From the NCBI GenBank assembly GCA_021809845.1, contig JAJZJW010000007.1, positions 36,520 to 100,519 on the forward strand: a stretch of 64,000 nucleotides of DNA, read 5' to 3'. Source of the stretch: a bacterium (GTDB lineage Bacteria > SZUA-79 > Acidulodesulfobacterales > Acidulodesulfobacteraceae). Both the position numbers and the translations under genes were made by a program. Within the stretch, counting starts at the first letter, position 1; every line of letters starts with the position of its first letter. The notes under the pieces were generated by a model, which saw nothing but the letters and a program-made list of their open reading frames with translations, was not told where the DNA came from and searched no databases. Positions 27,221 through 36,573 of this stretch are shown in pieces.

Positions 27221-27511
27221 ATGGCAATCGAAATTAATAATATTTTACAGGCAGGAAGTGCAGCAGAAGTTTATAATACAAAGGACAAAAAAGTTCAGAA
27301 TATCGACAATATTGTCCCTGCTTCTTCCGATACTGTTAATATATCAGGCGGCGGTTTATTTATAGAAAATTTGAAAAATAAAATAAATAATGCGGATTCG
27401 ATTAGTATTTCTAAGGCAAGTGATATACAAAACAGCATTAAGACAGGGACATATACGGATAGCTCTAAGATAGCGGGCGGCATATTGAATTTTATAAACA
27501 CCGTGGTATAA
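27221..27511 (+). CDS. flgM: Anti-sigma-28 factor FlgM
   Basis: FlgM holds sigma-28 inactive until the hook is finished and FlgM is exported. The 96-residue product has the typical size. The central DTVNIS motif and the C-terminal sigma-binding helices (ISKASDIQNSIKTGTYTDSSKIAGGILNF) match FlgM. It is encoded after flgI and before a FlgN-like gene, the usual place. Its target FliA is encoded at 6730-7449. A GCGGAG site precedes the ATG. Confidence 0.88.
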   Translation: MAIEINNILQAGSAAEVYNTKDKKVQNIDNIVPASSDTVNISGGGLFIENLKNKINNADSISISKASDIQNSIKTGTYTDSSKIAGGILNFINTVV

Positions 27512-27726
27512 GCGGTTTTGAAAATATGCAGGTATATTATAATCTATACTATAACCTGTACAACCTATAAATATATACCTAAATAAGTTAAATATATAAT
27601 CAATAATAAAAAAGATAAACAATTAGGACAACAATAACTTAATAATATTAATATAATACATAGTAATGAATGATATAAAATATAATAAAGAGTAATAAAT
27701 AATAATACAAAATACAATATAAAGAG
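27512..27726. other. AT-rich gap between flgM and the FlgN-like gene
   Basis: The 215 bases are almost pure A/T with scattered ATAATAATA runs and the related pair AATCTATACTATAACCTGTAC. No gene, hairpin or promoter is convincing. Confidence 0.5.
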
Positions 27727-28305
27727 ATGAATAATAATAATGAAATACAAAGTAATGAATTAAGTAAGCTCTTGCAATTAGTTAATATCATTAAAAAAGC
27801 TCTAAAAGATTTTTACGCATCTGTTCAATTAAACAATCCGCATAGCGGCGATTTTACCGAATTTAATAAAAAACTAAGTGAAATAACCGCTAATATTAAT
27901 ATGTTAAAAATGATTATGCTGAATCTGAACTATAATAATAATGATGTTCATAATATAGACGGTATGACCCAATGGAGCCTTGAAAAAAGCAAAGCGGAAG
28001 GTACAGTTGAAGAAGAGGAAAGAAAAGAAAAAAATAATGAAAATATCGGGAATGATGAAAATGATGAAGAGAGCATATCATCATACATTCTTAAAGATGA
28101 ATTAAAAAATTCTATTTATGAAGTTATAAAAATAAACGATGCCCTTAGCAATTTTATAAATAAAAGTATAAATTACAATCAGCAGACGATTTCTTTCATC
28201 GTTAATTTATTCAACAAAGATTATTTATGCGATTATAATAAAAATGCTTCATATAATAAAAGTCTAAAAAGGTCGGTTTGTTTGGTTAAAGATATACATG
28301 CATAA
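27727..28305 (+). CDS. FlgN-like flagellar export chaperone (putative)
   Basis: The 192-residue product is predicted helical and has no membrane segment. It lies between flgM and flgK, where flgN normally sits; FlgN is the chaperone for FlgK and FlgL. The N-terminal LSKLLQLVNIIKKALKDFYA and the C-terminal helix fit a FlgN-type helical bundle, but no strong signature exists for this family. An acidic insert (about residues 90-120) interrupts the middle. The assignment rests mainly on position. Confidence 0.6.
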   Translation: MNNNNEIQSNELSKLLQLVNIIKKALKDFYASVQLNNPHSGDFTEFNKKLSEITANINMLKMIMLNLNYNNNDVHNIDGMTQWSLEKSKAEGTVEEEERKEKNNENIGNDENDEESISSYILKDELKNSIYEVIKINDALSNFINKSINYNQQTISFIVNLFNKDYLCDYNKNASYNKSLKRSVCLVKDIHA

Positions 28306-28538
28306 GCGTAATATGTCCATTTGCTAAATCAATATCTGGTGCAGGCTTGGTTCAATTTTTTTCTTTTCCGGGCATATAAACCGGAAGAGGCTCGGTGGTT
28401 GTTATATATAGAAAATAAATCCCGCAATGTGTCTGAAACTTGTTCTATATGCGAATATGTTCACAAAGATATGACACTTGTTGTTGGTTTTATTTCATTT
28501 TGCTAAATTAAATTTATTTAAATTGGTAGAGATAAAAA
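28306..28538. other. Unassigned 233-base region between flgN-like gene and flgK
   Basis: This gap is less AT-rich than most. A hairpin TTCCGG-GCATATAAA-CCGGAA lies near 28366-28386. A 61-codon frame from a TTG at 28321 (with one CxxC) spans it, but it has no ribosome-binding site and no recognisable family, so I do not call it a gene. The region may be a remnant of a decayed gene or a leader with secondary structure. Confidence 0.4.
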
Positions 28539-30734
28539 ATGCTATCTATTAATAATATAATGGAAATTGCAAATTCTGCGTTGAATGCCAATGAAACGGC
28601 AATGAATGTAGAAGGTGAGAATGTCGCCAACGTCAACACGCCTTTTTATAATAATGAAAATCCTGTGTTTTCAGCTGCTCCGCCGGTAATAGGCGCGCCT
28701 TATAATTATGGAACAGGTGTTAATTTAACATCTATTCACAGACAGACAGATGCGTTTGTACAGAATGAGGTCAACAGCGAGACAACCCATAATAGCTATT
28801 ACAATACGCTATATCAAGGGCTGCAGCAGATACAAAATGTTTTTAACGATACTTCCGGTTCCGGATTTAATTCCTCTATTACAAAATTTTTTAATGATTT
28901 GCAGAATGTTGCAAATAATCCTTCAAGCACCGCCCAGAGGACTGTCTTGTTGTCTGATGCAAAAACGTTGACGGGGGATATTAATAATGCATACACGACC
29001 ATTGCCAATACCGTCTCGTCAACTGGAACTTCTATTAAAGGGGTAATACCGGAAATTAATTCTTATACATCACAGATTGCTTTTTTAAATCAGCAAATTA
29101 CTTATGCCCAGAATGCGGGCAGCAATGCAAACGAATTGCGTGACCAAAGAACGGCAGCGGTAAATAGTCTGTCAAAACTTGTTAATATTTCGTACTACGA
29201 AAATCAGAATGGGAAACTAAATATATCTTTGGGCGGAAATGCCTTGGTTTCAAGCGATACGTCTTATAATTTATCAACGCAGATTAACAGTAAAAATCCA
29301 AGTTCTTTGGAAATAATGTTAGACGGTCCGGATTCCACTGTTAGCAATATTACTTCAAGCGTAACAGGCGGGACTCTAGGTGCTTATGTCTATCTTCAGC
29401 ATACAGCGGTGCCGTCTTATATTAATCAACTTAATTCAGTAGCGGCGTCTATCACAGATAACGTGAATGCGTCGCAATTTTCAGGGTACGGTCTTAACGG
29501 TTCAACGGGGAATTATTTTTTTAACCCGGATTTAACAACGTCTGTAGGAAATAATTCATCATCTGCTAAACCTGCTACCGATGCAACAATTTCAACGGGT
29601 ATGGTAACTAATCCTCAGGATTTAACGGGGGATAAATATACTATTACCGCCACCAGTTCAAGCGGAGCATTTTCTATAACAAACGATACTACCGGGAAAA
29701 CTTTAAGCAGTTCTCAATATACGGTAACGCCGTCAACAAATCAATATGGTCAGAGCGTATATACAATGGCATTTGACGGAGTTTCGGTGAATATAACCGG
29801 AACTTCCACGAAAGGCACGCCTCCTGCAAAAGGAGATACTTTTGCTGTAAATCAGGTAACCACAGCTCCTGCTTTTACAATGGCAGTTAATCCTAATTTG
29901 TCGACTTCTCAAATTGCGGCTGCATCTGCAGTATCAACCGCTGTAAATGTCGGAAATACAGGCAATGCGACGATAAGCGCCGGTTCGGTTATTAATCCGA
30001 CCTCTTCCACCTCCGGAACTACGTTTAGCGGAAGCAACGACGGCGCTCAATTTACTATAACGTATGATGGTACCGGAACCCCCGGCAGCACGGCTGATTT
30101 TACAATTACGAACAATATTACAAAAAATACACAAACCGTTCAAAACGTGCCTTCTAATGTAAATTCATCAGGTCAGCAAGTTTATTCGCTTTTTTTCGGG
30201 AATCCTACTTCGTCCTCAAGTTCTGTATCTAATGGTTCCCAGCCTGAAAATTTTCATGTAGATATTACAGGTGCTCCTGTAACGGGCGATAGTTTTACTG
30301 CAAATATCCTAAGTCCGTCCAGTTCTAACTCGGTTACCGGCAACGGTTCTAATCTGAACAGTTCTTATCTTACCCCTATGACGCTGTCGCAGATGAATAG
30401 CGCAGGTTTGCAGGATAATAACGGCAATGCCCTTAATATGTCAAATATACAAAATGCAAATGTGCCTATAAACGGCACTACTCAGACAATATCAAATTAC
30501 TATGCTTCCATTGTTTCAGATATAGGTACTGCGGCGCAAAGCAGCAATACTAACTATACTAACTCTACTTCCGTTCTGACAAATCTTAATAATCAGCTTT
30601 CTTCGGCAGTAGGGGTTAACTTGAATGACCAGATGACTAATCTTACTAATTATCAAAATTCTTATCAAGCGGCAGCGGCGCTTTCAAAGTCCGCACAGAC
30701 TATAATGACGGCTCTACTAAATATGGTGCCGTAA
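28539..30734 (+). CDS. flgK: Flagellar hook-associated protein 1 FlgK
   Basis: FlgK is the first hook-filament junction protein. The 731-residue product has the conserved N-terminus (ALNANETAMNVEGENVANVNTPFYN) and C-terminus (NLTNYQNSYQAAAALSKSAQTIMTALLNMV) that form the helical core common to axial proteins. The middle is enlarged by Ser/Thr/Asn-rich beta-type repeats (about residues 330-620), making it longer than the usual 450-550 residues. It precedes flgL. The enlarged surface domain suggests variation of the exposed part. Confidence 0.95.
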   Translation: MLSINNIMEIANSALNANETAMNVEGENVANVNTPFYNNENPVFSAAPPVIGAPYNYGTGVNLTSIHRQTDAFVQNEVNSETTHNSYYNTLYQGLQQIQNVFNDTSGSGFNSSITKFFNDLQNVANNPSSTAQRTVLLSDAKTLTGDINNAYTTIANTVSSTGTSIKGVIPEINSYTSQIAFLNQQITYAQNAGSNANELRDQRTAAVNSLSKLVNISYYENQNGKLNISLGGNALVSSDTSYNLSTQINSKNPSSLEIMLDGPDSTVSNITSSVTGGTLGAYVYLQHTAVPSYINQLNSVAASITDNVNASQFSGYGLNGSTGNYFFNPDLTTSVGNNSSSAKPATDATISTGMVTNPQDLTGDKYTITATSSSGAFSITNDTTGKTLSSSQYTVTPSTNQYGQSVYTMAFDGVSVNITGTSTKGTPPAKGDTFAVNQVTTAPAFTMAVNPNLSTSQIAAASAVSTAVNVGNTGNATISAGSVINPTSSTSGTTFSGSNDGAQFTITYDGTGTPGSTADFTITNNITKNTQTVQNVPSNVNSSGQQVYSLFFGNPTSSSSSVSNGSQPENFHVDITGAPVTGDSFTANILSPSSSNSVTGNGSNLNSSYLTPMTLSQMNSAGLQDNNGNALNMSNIQNANVPINGTTQTISNYYASIVSDIGTAAQSSNTNYTNSTSVLTNLNNQLSSAVGVNLNDQMTNLTNYQNSYQAAAALSKSAQTIMTALLNMVP

Positions 30735-31046
30735 TAATTGCCGACATATATAAAATAGAGTTCTGAATCATTAAACTTAAAGATTATGAAGATTATTATA
30801 AAAATGATATTAGAATCTTAGATTGTTTTATATTGATTTTTAAAAAATGATTAAAAAAGCGAACGACTTACAATAAGTTTTAAAAGTAGTTGATTAAGTT
30901 ATAAATAATAAGATATAAAATATAAAATAATTGATTAAGTTATAAATAATAAGATATAAAATATAAAATAATTGATTAAGTTATAAATAATAAGATATAA
31001 AAGTCATATATTTAGTTATATAAAAAATGATAGAAGGTGAGAAATT
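30735..31046. repeat. 41-bp tandem repeats between flgK and flgL
   Basis: The unit TTGATTAAGTTATAAATAAT plus about 21 more bases occurs at 30890, 30931 and 30972, an exact period of 41. The left part of the gap is plain AT-rich sequence. AGAAGGTGAG near 31031 is the flgL ribosome-binding site. Confidence 0.9.
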
Positions 31047-32015
31047 ATGATTCAGATAACAAGCAATATGATATATAATAATATTAATAAGCAGTTAGAC
31101 AATGAGAGCGTCAACATTTACAATCTTGAGAACCAAATTTCAACCGGATTGCAAATAAACCAGCCTCAGGATAATCCGGCAGGTCAGGTTAATGTTTTAT
31201 CTTATCAGAATTCTTTGTCAAATCTTAAGCAATATACCTCTAACGTAAGTCAGGCAACCGAGATAAGCGCTCTTGCATCTTCAACCGCAAGTAATGCCAT
31301 AAGCGTCGTAAATACTGCTAAAACCTTAGCGCTTCAGATGGCTAACGGAACCAACAGTACGGCAAATAATCAGGCGGCAGCAAGTCAGGTAGGTGAGCTG
31401 ATTAACGAAATACAGCAGATAGCTTCGACAAATTATAACGGCGAGAATATATTTACGGGTGAGAATACATCCATCCCTTCCGCATATACTTCTTCAACCG
31501 CAAATTATACAACTGCCTCCGGAACGGCAGTTCCTTATAAAGTCTATACTTATGCCGGAAATAATGTTCAAAAGAAATATCAGCTTACCCAAGATGAATT
31601 TTTAGCTCCTAGCGTAACAGCTAACGAAATGTTCGGCAGCGATAATCCCACTACGTCAACAACCACGACCCCTACTGGTTTATTGTCTGTTTTATCCTTA
31701 TTTCAGGCTGAACTGAAATCGAATACCTATGCGAATAATTCCAGCACCATAATTAACGGGTTAAGTAACGGGCTAAGCCGGTTAACCGCCGCTCAGGCCA
31801 CTATTGGAGCTAAGCAGGAAAGATTGACGGAGCAGACCACGAGCTATCAGACGGTTAATGCAAATATTAAGCAGCTCTTAGGTGACACGCAGGACGTTAA
31901 TATTGCTCAGGCAACGACTAATCTCACTCAGGCACAGACGACATATCAGGCAACGCTTGCTATGAGCTCTGAAATCACTCAGCTTACCCCTATGCTGTTA
32001 AGATATCTCGGATAA
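31047..32015 (+). CDS. flgL: Flagellar hook-associated protein 3 FlgL
   Basis: FlgL is the second hook-filament junction protein, related to flagellin. The 322-residue product has the N-terminal motif ITSNMIYNNINKQL, then ISTGLQINQPQDNPAGQV (the flagellin-type D0/D1 region), and a C-terminal helix ending TYQATLAMSSEITQLTPMLLRYL. The short length and position after flgK separate it from true flagellin. No flagellin gene is present in the window. Confidence 0.95.
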   Translation: MIQITSNMIYNNINKQLDNESVNIYNLENQISTGLQINQPQDNPAGQVNVLSYQNSLSNLKQYTSNVSQATEISALASSTASNAISVVNTAKTLALQMANGTNSTANNQAAASQVGELINEIQQIASTNYNGENIFTGENTSIPSAYTSSTANYTTASGTAVPYKVYTYAGNNVQKKYQLTQDEFLAPSVTANEMFGSDNPTTSTTTTPTGLLSVLSLFQAELKSNTYANNSSTIINGLSNGLSRLTAAQATIGAKQERLTEQTTSYQTVNANIKQLLGDTQDVNIAQATTNLTQAQTTYQATLAMSSEITQLTPMLLRYLG

Positions 32016-32104
32016 TATAACAATAAAATAAAAATAAAATAAAATAAAAATAATAGGCGGAATAGTTAGATATTTCCACTTTCCTCAAAATAAATAAAAA
32101 TTAA

Positions 32105-32365
32105 ATGACCATGCTTATATTAAACAGACGGGAAGGCGAAAGTATAAAAATAGGCGACGACATTGAGATAGAAGTAGTTTCGCTTAGCGGCAGCAACGTG
32201 AAAATAGGCATAAATGCTCCGCAAGAAATTTCTATTCTGAGGAAAGAACTATACGATAGTATAATTTCTGAAAATATAAATGCATCCAGCGTTAATTTAG
32301 AAAAACTATCCGAGTTGAAATTTGTCTTGCAATCTCCGGAAAAAAATATAAATGATAAAAAATGA
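32105..32365 (+). CDS. csrA: Carbon storage/translational regulator CsrA
   Basis: CsrA binds GGA motifs in mRNA leaders and represses translation, often of flagellin. The 86-residue product has the family core LILNRREGESIKIGDDIEIEVV and NVKIGINAPQEISILRKE. Canonical CsrA starts at MLIL, which here is the internal ATG at 32111, two codons into the frame; no Shine-Dalgarno sequence decides between them. It lies directly upstream of fliW, whose product sequesters CsrA until flagellin accumulates. Confidence 0.95.
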   Translation: MTMLILNRREGESIKIGDDIEIEVVSLSGSNVKIGINAPQEISILRKELYDSIISENINASSVNLEKLSELKFVLQSPEKNINDKK

Positions 32366-32494
32366 TACAAAAAATGTGGAAAAATGTATAATATTAACTC
32401 CATATAAGTGTTATTAACTATTTATTTTTATTATGTAAACAATATATAAAGTAAACTATATCTAAATATTAAGTATTAAATATGAGGTTTTAGC

Positions 32495-32983
32495 GTGCAA
32501 AACGAAACAATTTTAGTGAGGAGTAAATATTACCCTGACGGAGTAGAGGTTGAAAAGACGAAAATTATTGAGTTTTTAAGACCTATTCTCGGATTCAGAG
32601 ATTACAGAAAATTTTGTATTCTGAATATCGATAAAGAAAAAAATTTACCTTTTTTTATCCTCCAGAGCATTGATAACGAAAAGCTATGTTTTATAATTAC
32701 GAACCCTAATACTTTTTTCAAAGATTACAGCGTGCCTGTGACTGATGAAGAAAAAGAAATTTTAGAATTAAAAGACGAAAGTAAAGCTATTATATTTGTT
32801 ATAGCAAGCATGACGGCAGATATTACAAATGCTACCGTCAATCTTAAGGGTCCCATAGTAATTAATACTACGACACATAAGGCTATGCAGTGCATTCTCA
32901 TTAATGATGATTATGCAACAAATCAAAAATTGCCTATAATTAAGAAAGATGAGCAGAGGCAGGAACAAAACAAAACAGATTAA
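32495..32983 (+). CDS. fliW: Flagellar assembly factor FliW
   Basis: FliW binds either flagellin or CsrA, coupling filament export to flagellin translation. The 162-residue product shows the FliW patterns KIIEFLRPILGFRDYRKFCIL, PFFILQSIDNEKLCFIITNP and the late VNLKGPIVINTTTHKAMQCIL. The start is GTG at 32495, seven bases after GAGG. It follows csrA, the standard pairing. Confidence 0.94.
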   Translation: MQNETILVRSKYYPDGVEVEKTKIIEFLRPILGFRDYRKFCILNIDKEKNLPFFILQSIDNEKLCFIITNPNTFFKDYSVPVTDEEKEILELKDESKAIIFVIASMTADITNATVNLKGPIVINTTTHKAMQCILINDDYATNQKLPIIKKDEQRQEQNKTD

Positions 32984-33010
32984 TAATATATTGAAAAATT
33001 TTTATTCAAA

Positions 33011-33045
33011 TGTTTTATCTTGTTTTTTAAAGCTCAGATAAAACA
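33011..33045. terminator. Inverted repeat between convergent fliW and GGDEF genes
   Basis: TGTTTTATCT (33011-33020) and AGATAAAACA (33036-33045) form a perfect ten-base stem with a 15-base loop, between the ends of two convergent genes. The stem is AT-rich, so it would be a weak bidirectional terminator. Confidence 0.45.
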
Positions 33046-33079
33046 AATATTAAAAAATATTAAATATACTTATTTTTAT

Positions 33080-34249
33080 TTATTTATTTCCCCTTTTATC
33101 TATAATTATTTTTGAACCGGATGAACTTTTTGCTTTAGATTTTAAAGCCGAGGTTATTTCGCTTATTTCGCCGTAGTGGGACACTCTTTTATTTATATCT
33201 GGAACTATCGCTATTGACAAAGACATAAGAGGGAACTGTCTTAAAACATTTGACCGGTCGTAAGTTTCTATATAACCGTTTGATTTATCCGTTTCATCAT
33301 AAAAAGACGGTATTATTTTATCAAAATTTGAAATTATATTACTGCAAATTTTTACAATATCTTCAGGATGAGAAATAATTACGAAATCATCGCCTCCTAT
33401 ATGACCCACAAAAATTTCTTTTCCGTGTCTTTTACGATTTTCTGATATGTCATATGCTGTTGAAGCAATAAGTCTTGAAGTTAGCATTAGTATTTCATCG
33501 CCGCTTAAAAAACCGTATTTATCGTTATAAGATTTAAAATTATCAATATCAATATAAGCGAAAGAGCAGCTTACATCGTTTAATATCCTATTTTTTACTT
33601 CATTAATTATTGAAGAATTTCCGGGTAATTTTGTAAGTGGATTAGCATCTAATTGAGTTCTGGAAAACAGCAGAGATATTTTTACTTTATAAAGCAATTC
33701 ATTTTTTAATAGCGGTTCTTTTACATAATCTTTCATAGAACAGCAGTCTAAATCTATAATTTTATTAAAATTAAAGTTGCGCGGCAAAATAAAAACTAAT
33801 GGTATATTACTGATTATATTATCTTTTTGAATGTTGTCTGTCATACTGTAAATATCGTTATAAACTGCATAAGAGTCCTTTTTTGATGTCGTATTACTGT
33901 GGTTTTTATCCGAAACCGGCATGTCAGACCCTGCAGCAGTAAAAGCATTATAATCGGCAAAACTATTATTTCTATAGTTATTTTTATTTTGAATATTTTT
34001 ATTTTTTACCCTTTTGATACGAATGGTATTTAAGTCTGTTATTTTGTTGCCGGTATCTGTTTCTTCAAATATTTCACATCTTAAATCCACTAAAATAAGA
34101 GAGGGAGGGGATACATAAACAGAATAGTATGCTTGATTTATGGATTCATAAAATTGCAGGTTATAATCATATAGCTCTTTAGTAAAATATTCCGTCAGCT
34201 CAAATTCTTTTTTAGAAACAATAAAAATATTATCTTTATTTTCGTGCAT
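33080..34249 (-). CDS. Diguanylate cyclase with GGDDF active site
   Basis: The product (389 residues) should make c-di-GMP. The C-terminal GGDEF domain (about 205-385) starts with NPLTKLPGN and has the catalytic signature GGDDF at residues 285-289, which is an active variant. The N-terminal 190 residues look like a degenerate receiver (SLILVDLRCE) interrupted by a Ser/Asn-rich insertion, and lack a clear phosphoacceptor context. It is convergent with fliW and lies upstream-adjacent on the minus strand to the HDOD gene group, suggesting a c-di-GMP control unit with the PilZ proteins nearby. Confidence 0.88.
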   Translation of the reverse strand: MHENKDNIFIVSKKEFELTEYFTKELYDYNLQFYESINQAYYSVYVSPPSLILVDLRCEIFEETDTGNKITDLNTIRIKRVKNKNIQNKNNYRNNSFADYNAFTAAGSDMPVSDKNHSNTTSKKDSYAVYNDIYSMTDNIQKDNIISNIPLVFILPRNFNFNKIIDLDCCSMKDYVKEPLLKNELLYKVKISLLFSRTQLDANPLTKLPGNSSIINEVKNRILNDVSCSFAYIDIDNFKSYNDKYGFLSGDEILMLTSRLIASTAYDISENRKRHGKEIFVGHIGGDDFVIISHPEDIVKICSNIISNFDKIIPSFYDETDKSNGYIETYDRSNVLRQFPLMSLSIAIVPDINKRVSHYGEISEITSALKSKAKSSSGSKIIIDKRGNK

Positions 34250-34291
34250 TTTATTTTATTAATAGTAAATTTGTTTTATCTTATAAGAAAT

Positions 34292-35218
34292 TTAGTTAAA
34301 AACAGTTAATTCATCTTTAAAATAATATATTTCTTCAATGATTTTCTTTAAGAAATCTAAATCTATAGATAATATTTCCATTATTTCATTTTTAATTTCA
34401 TCTACATAAATGCTGCCTGAAAAACCTATTCCAAGTGATTTAGTCAGAATGTCGGATAAGTTAACTATAGCAGTTTCAATCACGTAGTTACTAGAGAAAT
34501 ATGGCTTGTCTTTATTTTTATTATCAGCTATTGATTTTACATTATAATTTTTAGTTATATTTTCATTTTTATACAGCATCATAAAATCATGATGGAATCT
34601 TATAGGAATATAAATAGAGGCAGGATAATTCCACGACTTTGTTAAATAATATCCGACCTCTGCATGGGACACATCTAGAACTTTTTTTTCAGCTTCGGAA
34701 TAAATCTGTTTTTTTTCTTCTGCTAATTTAATTATAGAATCAAAATCATCCTTAAATTGTATAGCAATAATGAGTTTACCTATATCATGCAGTAAACCTG
34801 CAGAAAAAACTAAATCCTCATCTATGAGCTGCTTATTCTTGTTTATCTGTTTCGCAATGTATTTTGCGGTCAATCCGCAAAATAAGCTATGTTCCCATAA
34901 ACCTTTCATGATATCTTTCATTAAATCAAAAACGGAAGATGTTATTATAATGCTTTTTAATGTATTTGAACCAAGCAGAACAAGAGCAAGGTTTAAATTA
35001 TAAATCCTTTGCGGAAAACCGTAAAAAGGGGAATTGACTATTTTAAGTATTTTTGCTGACAAACTCATATCTTTTGTCATTAAATTCCCTATATAATTGA
35101 CGGAAACAGTGTCATCTTCCATTAAACTATTAATTTTATAAATAACCTCCGGCAATGAGGGAATACTATCCGTCATTTTAATAGCGCTCATTATTTCATC
35201 AAATTTATCTTTTTTCAT
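34292..35218 (-). CDS. HDOD-domain signalling protein
   Basis: The 308-residue product is an HDOD domain (about residues 15-215) with the typical opening SIPSLPEVIYKINSLMED and SAKILKIVNSPFYGF. A preserved LLHDIGKLI motif appears near residue 146, although many HDOD proteins lose the HD residues. HDOD proteins act as non-catalytic signalling modules in motility and c-di-GMP pathways. It is followed on the minus strand by the GGDDF cyclase (42-base gap). Its first codons are copied twice upstream in the 35219-35470 gap. Confidence 0.88.
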   Translation of the reverse strand: MKKDKFDEIMSAIKMTDSIPSLPEVIYKINSLMEDDTVSVNYIGNLMTKDMSLSAKILKIVNSPFYGFPQRIYNLNLALVLLGSNTLKSIIITSSVFDLMKDIMKGLWEHSLFCGLTAKYIAKQINKNKQLIDEDLVFSAGLLHDIGKLIIAIQFKDDFDSIIKLAEEKKQIYSEAEKKVLDVSHAEVGYYLTKSWNYPASIYIPIRFHHDFMMLYKNENITKNYNVKSIADNKNKDKPYFSSNYVIETAIVNLSDILTKSLGIGFSGSIYVDEIKNEIMEILSIDLDFLKKIIEEIYYFKDELTVFN

Positions 35219-35458
35219 AATAGTAAATTAATTAAGCCTGATGTTCTTGAAACACTATGTTTTTTATTATATTTTTAATATCTTCTATATTTTAATAGCG
35301 CTCATTATTTCATCAAATTTATCTTTTTTCATAATAGTAAATTAATTAAGCCTGATATTCTTGAAACACTATGTTTTTTATTATATTTTTAATATCTTCT
35401 ATATTTTAATAGCGCTCATTATTTCATCAAATTTATCTTTTTTCATAATATTTTATAA
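35166..35458. repeat. 114-bp tandem triplication of the HDOD 5' end
   Basis: The block containing ATAGCGCTCATTATTTCATC occurs at 35181 (inside the HDOD gene), 35295 and 35409, a period of 114. Each unit also carries a stretch like the 3' end of the neighbouring gene (TATTCTTGAAACACTATG here; TATTCTTGAAGTACAACG at about 35480). So the whole junction between two minus-strand genes was duplicated. The extra copies hold decoy minus-strand starts. Confidence 0.9.
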
Positions 35459-35470
35459 TAAATAAACGAA

Positions 35471-35803
35471 TCAGCGTTGATATTCTTGAAGTACAACGTC
35501 TTTTATAATACTTTTTATATCTTCCATTAATTTTATATTACTGACCAGAATAAATCTTTCTTCAGTATCTGACAAATTATTCTCTATTATCCTGTTGTTG
35601 AGATAAGAAACGTCAACACTTGTATTTGCACTGCCAGTGTTATTTTTAATATAAACGTAATATATATGCTGTTTTTTTATTTGATTAATTATTGAGTTGG
35701 TTAATATTGACTCCTTAGATAGTAATATAACCCCATTTTCCAACACAATGTTTTTAGCCAAAACATCGCCTTCAGAAGCCTCTTCAATTTTTATTCTTTT
35801 CAT
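35471..35803 (-). CDS. Small protein resembling the N-terminal domain of HD-GYP proteins
   Basis: With the ATG at 35803 the product is 110 residues. A longer frame from a TTG at 35830 adds nine residues without support. The first 55 residues (MKRIKIEEASEGDVLAKNIV, then SKESILTNSIINQIKKQHIYYVYIK) match the small domain usually found at the front of HD-GYP phosphodiesterases (DUF3391-like). No HD domain follows in this frame. The HDOD protein is encoded next on the same strand, so the two may work together. It might be the remnant of a split gene. Confidence 0.65.
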   Translation of the reverse strand: MKRIKIEEASEGDVLAKNIVLENGVILLSKESILTNSIINQIKKQHIYYVYIKNNTGSANTSVDVSYLNNRIIENNLSDTEERFILVSNIKLMEDIKSIIKDVVLQEYQR

Positions 35804-36102
35804 ATATTTTAATCTATTAACAACTAACAACCAGCAACACTTTGCTTTCCGATGAATTTATTTTTACGATTAGATTTTAACGACCATTGAATTTTTTCAA
35901 CACTTATTATATTATATATAGTATTATAAGGTAAGTATATTTAGTATAATATATATTTATATTTAAATAAAGTAAAAACGTTCCGACACAAAAAAATTTC
36001 ATGTTATATTTATTTTATTATATATTATGCAATATTATAAAGCAAAAACATCTATAATGCAAAAATATATCTAATAACATATCCATATTATACAACATTA
36101 TT
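35804..36102. other. Divergent AT-rich intergenic region
   Basis: The gap separates the minus-strand signalling genes from plus-strand genes and should hold promoters both ways. It contains AT-only alternations (TATATATAG, TATAATATATATTTATAT) and no tandem unit. No consensus promoter can be picked with confidence in such sequence. Confidence 0.4.
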
Positions 36103-36498
36103 ATGAAATTATCTAAAATAGGCTGTGAAAAATTAATTGATTTGAAAATAAATATTGCAGAAAAGATTCTTGTATTAAATAAATATATATTGCTTATTAT
36201 ACTTGAAGAAAGAGAAAACGTTAAAAATTTAGCGGATATTTTAGACAAAAAGAACTTATTTATAAACCTTATTGCTAAAATTAAAATAAACTACGGCAAT
36301 ATATTAAAATTGGATAAAACCAAAATAGACAAAATTATAATTTTAGAAAAAATTATTTCAGATAATATTAATATTGAAAAAAACATTGTCGATAAATTTT
36401 CTACAAAGCAGGAGAAGTTAGCTGAAAAAATAAAATCATTAAAAAAGATAAGTTATGCTATGAAAGCTTATGAATCTAATGCGAATATCGTCCGGTGA
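36103..36498 (+). CDS. Hypothetical helical protein, possibly a flagellar chaperone
   Basis: The 131-residue product is Lys/Ile/Leu-rich and predicted almost fully helical, with no signal peptide or membrane segment. Its ending EKIKSLKKISYAMKAYES resembles the C-terminal amphipathic helix of FlgN/FliT-type export chaperones, but this is a weak similarity. It is followed by a PilZ gene. Another FlgN candidate is encoded at 27727. I do not assign a function. Confidence 0.5.
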   Translation: MKLSKIGCEKLIDLKINIAEKILVLNKYILLIILEERENVKNLADILDKKNLFINLIAKIKINYGNILKLDKTKIDKIIILEKIISDNINIEKNIVDKFSTKQEKLAEKIKSLKKISYAMKAYESNANIVR

Positions 36499-36573
36499 AT
36501 TTTATCTCGTATAATTGTAATTCTAAAATTCTAAGATATAGAATAATTTTTAAATAAGGTTAGATTATATATT

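Noticed and set aside
28321-28506. 61-codon frame before flgK
   Set aside because: TTG start with no ribosome-binding site and no family; mentioned only as an unassigned region.
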